From positions 1 to 9,438 of the forward strand of contig SEEY01000126.1 in assembly GCA_004211235.1 (NCBI GenBank): a stretch of 9,438 nucleotides of DNA. The letters run 5' to 3'. Under the pieces are notes generated by a model. That model searched no databases and was not told the origin of the DNA. It was given only the letters and a program-made list of their open reading frames with translations. Position 1 is the stretch's first letter, and every line of letters begins with the position of its first letter. This DNA is from Rubrivivax sp. Its GTDB lineage: Bacteria > Pseudomonadota > Gammaproteobacteria > Burkholderiales > Burkholderiaceae. Of the stretch, positions 9,086 through 9,438 are shown one piece after another. Both the position numbers and the translations under genes were made by a program.

Positions 9086-9438
9086 TCACTTCAGGATGTC
9101 GCCCAGGCACAGGTACTTCACCTCGACATAGTCTTCGATGCCCTGACGCCCGCCCTCGCGGCCCTGGCCGGATTGCTTGACGCCGCCGAAGGGCACCTCC
9201 GCCGTCGAGATCAGCCCGGTGTTGATGCCCACCATGCCGTACTCCAGCGCCTCGCCGACCCGGAAAATGCGGCCGATGTCGCGGCTGTAGAAATAGCTGG
9301 CCAGGCCGAACTCGGTCGAGTTGGCCAGGGTGACCGCCTCGGCCTCGGTCTGGAACTTGAACACCGGCGCCACCGGGCCGAAGGTCTCCTCGCGGGAGCA
9401 CAGCATCTGCGGCGTCGCATCGGCCAGCAGCGTGGGCT
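9086..9438 (-). CDS. gabD: Succinate-semialdehyde dehydrogenase, C-terminal part (window edge)
   Basis: Only the last 116 codons are inside the window; the gene continues beyond the right edge, so the catalytic cysteine and most of the NAD(P)-binding domain are not visible. The visible part closely resembles the GabD end: [13 protein letters not shown] (the ALDH glutamate that contacts the coenzyme ribose), [48 protein letters not shown] and IEDYVEVKY near the C terminus. GabD oxidises succinate semialdehyde to succinate in GABA catabolism; the close relative DavD uses glutarate semialdehyde in lysine/5-aminovalerate breakdown, and these fragments cannot separate the two. It converges on the TonB receptor and shares the terminator region. 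A partner transaminase (gabT) would be expected outside the window, but that is a guess. Confidence 0.88.
   Translation of the reverse strand, partial: PTLLADATPQMLCSREETFGPVAPVFKFQTEAEAVTLANSTEFGLASYFYSRDIGRIFRVGEALEYGMVGINTGLISTAEVPFGGVKQSGQGREGGRQGIEDYVEVKYLCLGDILK

Overview
The window is GC-rich (clearly above 60%), with strong G/C preference at third codon positions on the coding strands. It reads like a chromosomal segment of a betaproteobacterium, probably Burkholderiales (Roseateles/Mitsuaria-like). That placement is an inference from composition and from the mix of an Oar-type TonB receptor, a soluble PAS hybrid kinase with a REC-GGDEF partner, and a GabD-type dehydrogenase. No rRNA, tRNA, CRISPR array, insertion sequence or phage gene is visible. 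There are five protein genes: four complete and one cut by the right edge.

Left part (43-3602, minus strand): a two-gene signalling operon. A soluble multidomain hybrid histidine kinase (PAS-HisKA-HATPase-REC-REC-HPt) is followed, with a 4-base ATGA stop/start overlap, by a response-regulator diguanylate cyclase (REC-GGDEF). All expected phospho-acceptor residues are present in both proteins, and the cyclase has an intact GGEEF active site and an RxxD inhibitory site. The likely logic is PAS signal, kinase histidine, receiver aspartate, HPt histidine, then the cyclase receiver and c-di-GMP output.

Middle (3725-5404, minus strand): a predicted outer-membrane or periplasmic lipoprotein of the UshA-like 5'-nucleotidase / metallophosphoesterase family. 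It lies upstream of the kinase on the same strand with a gap of about 120 bases, so co-transcription is possible but unproven.

Divergent regulatory region (5405-5800): 396 bases between the nucleotidase (leftward) and the TonB receptor (rightward). It is unusually rich in symmetric elements: a perfect 10-bp-arm hairpin, a perfect 17-bp NtrC-type palindrome (TGCACC-N5-GGTGCA), and two 7-8-7 inverted repeats close to the receptor gene.

Right part (5801-8908, plus strand): a complete Oar-like TonB-dependent outer-membrane receptor with an N-terminal carboxypeptidase-regulatory-like domain. Several hairpins follow it, the last being a good intrinsic terminator. After that, converging from the right, is the C-terminal third or less of a succinate-semialdehyde-dehydrogenase-type enzyme (gabD). 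The divergent pair suggests, by inference only, a nutrient-scavenging unit in which a surface phosphoesterase and a TonB-driven importer share control, possibly by nitrogen status. I see no clearly unknown defence or mobile system; the most interesting material is the regulatory DNA at 5405-5800 and the phosphorelay/c-di-GMP operon.
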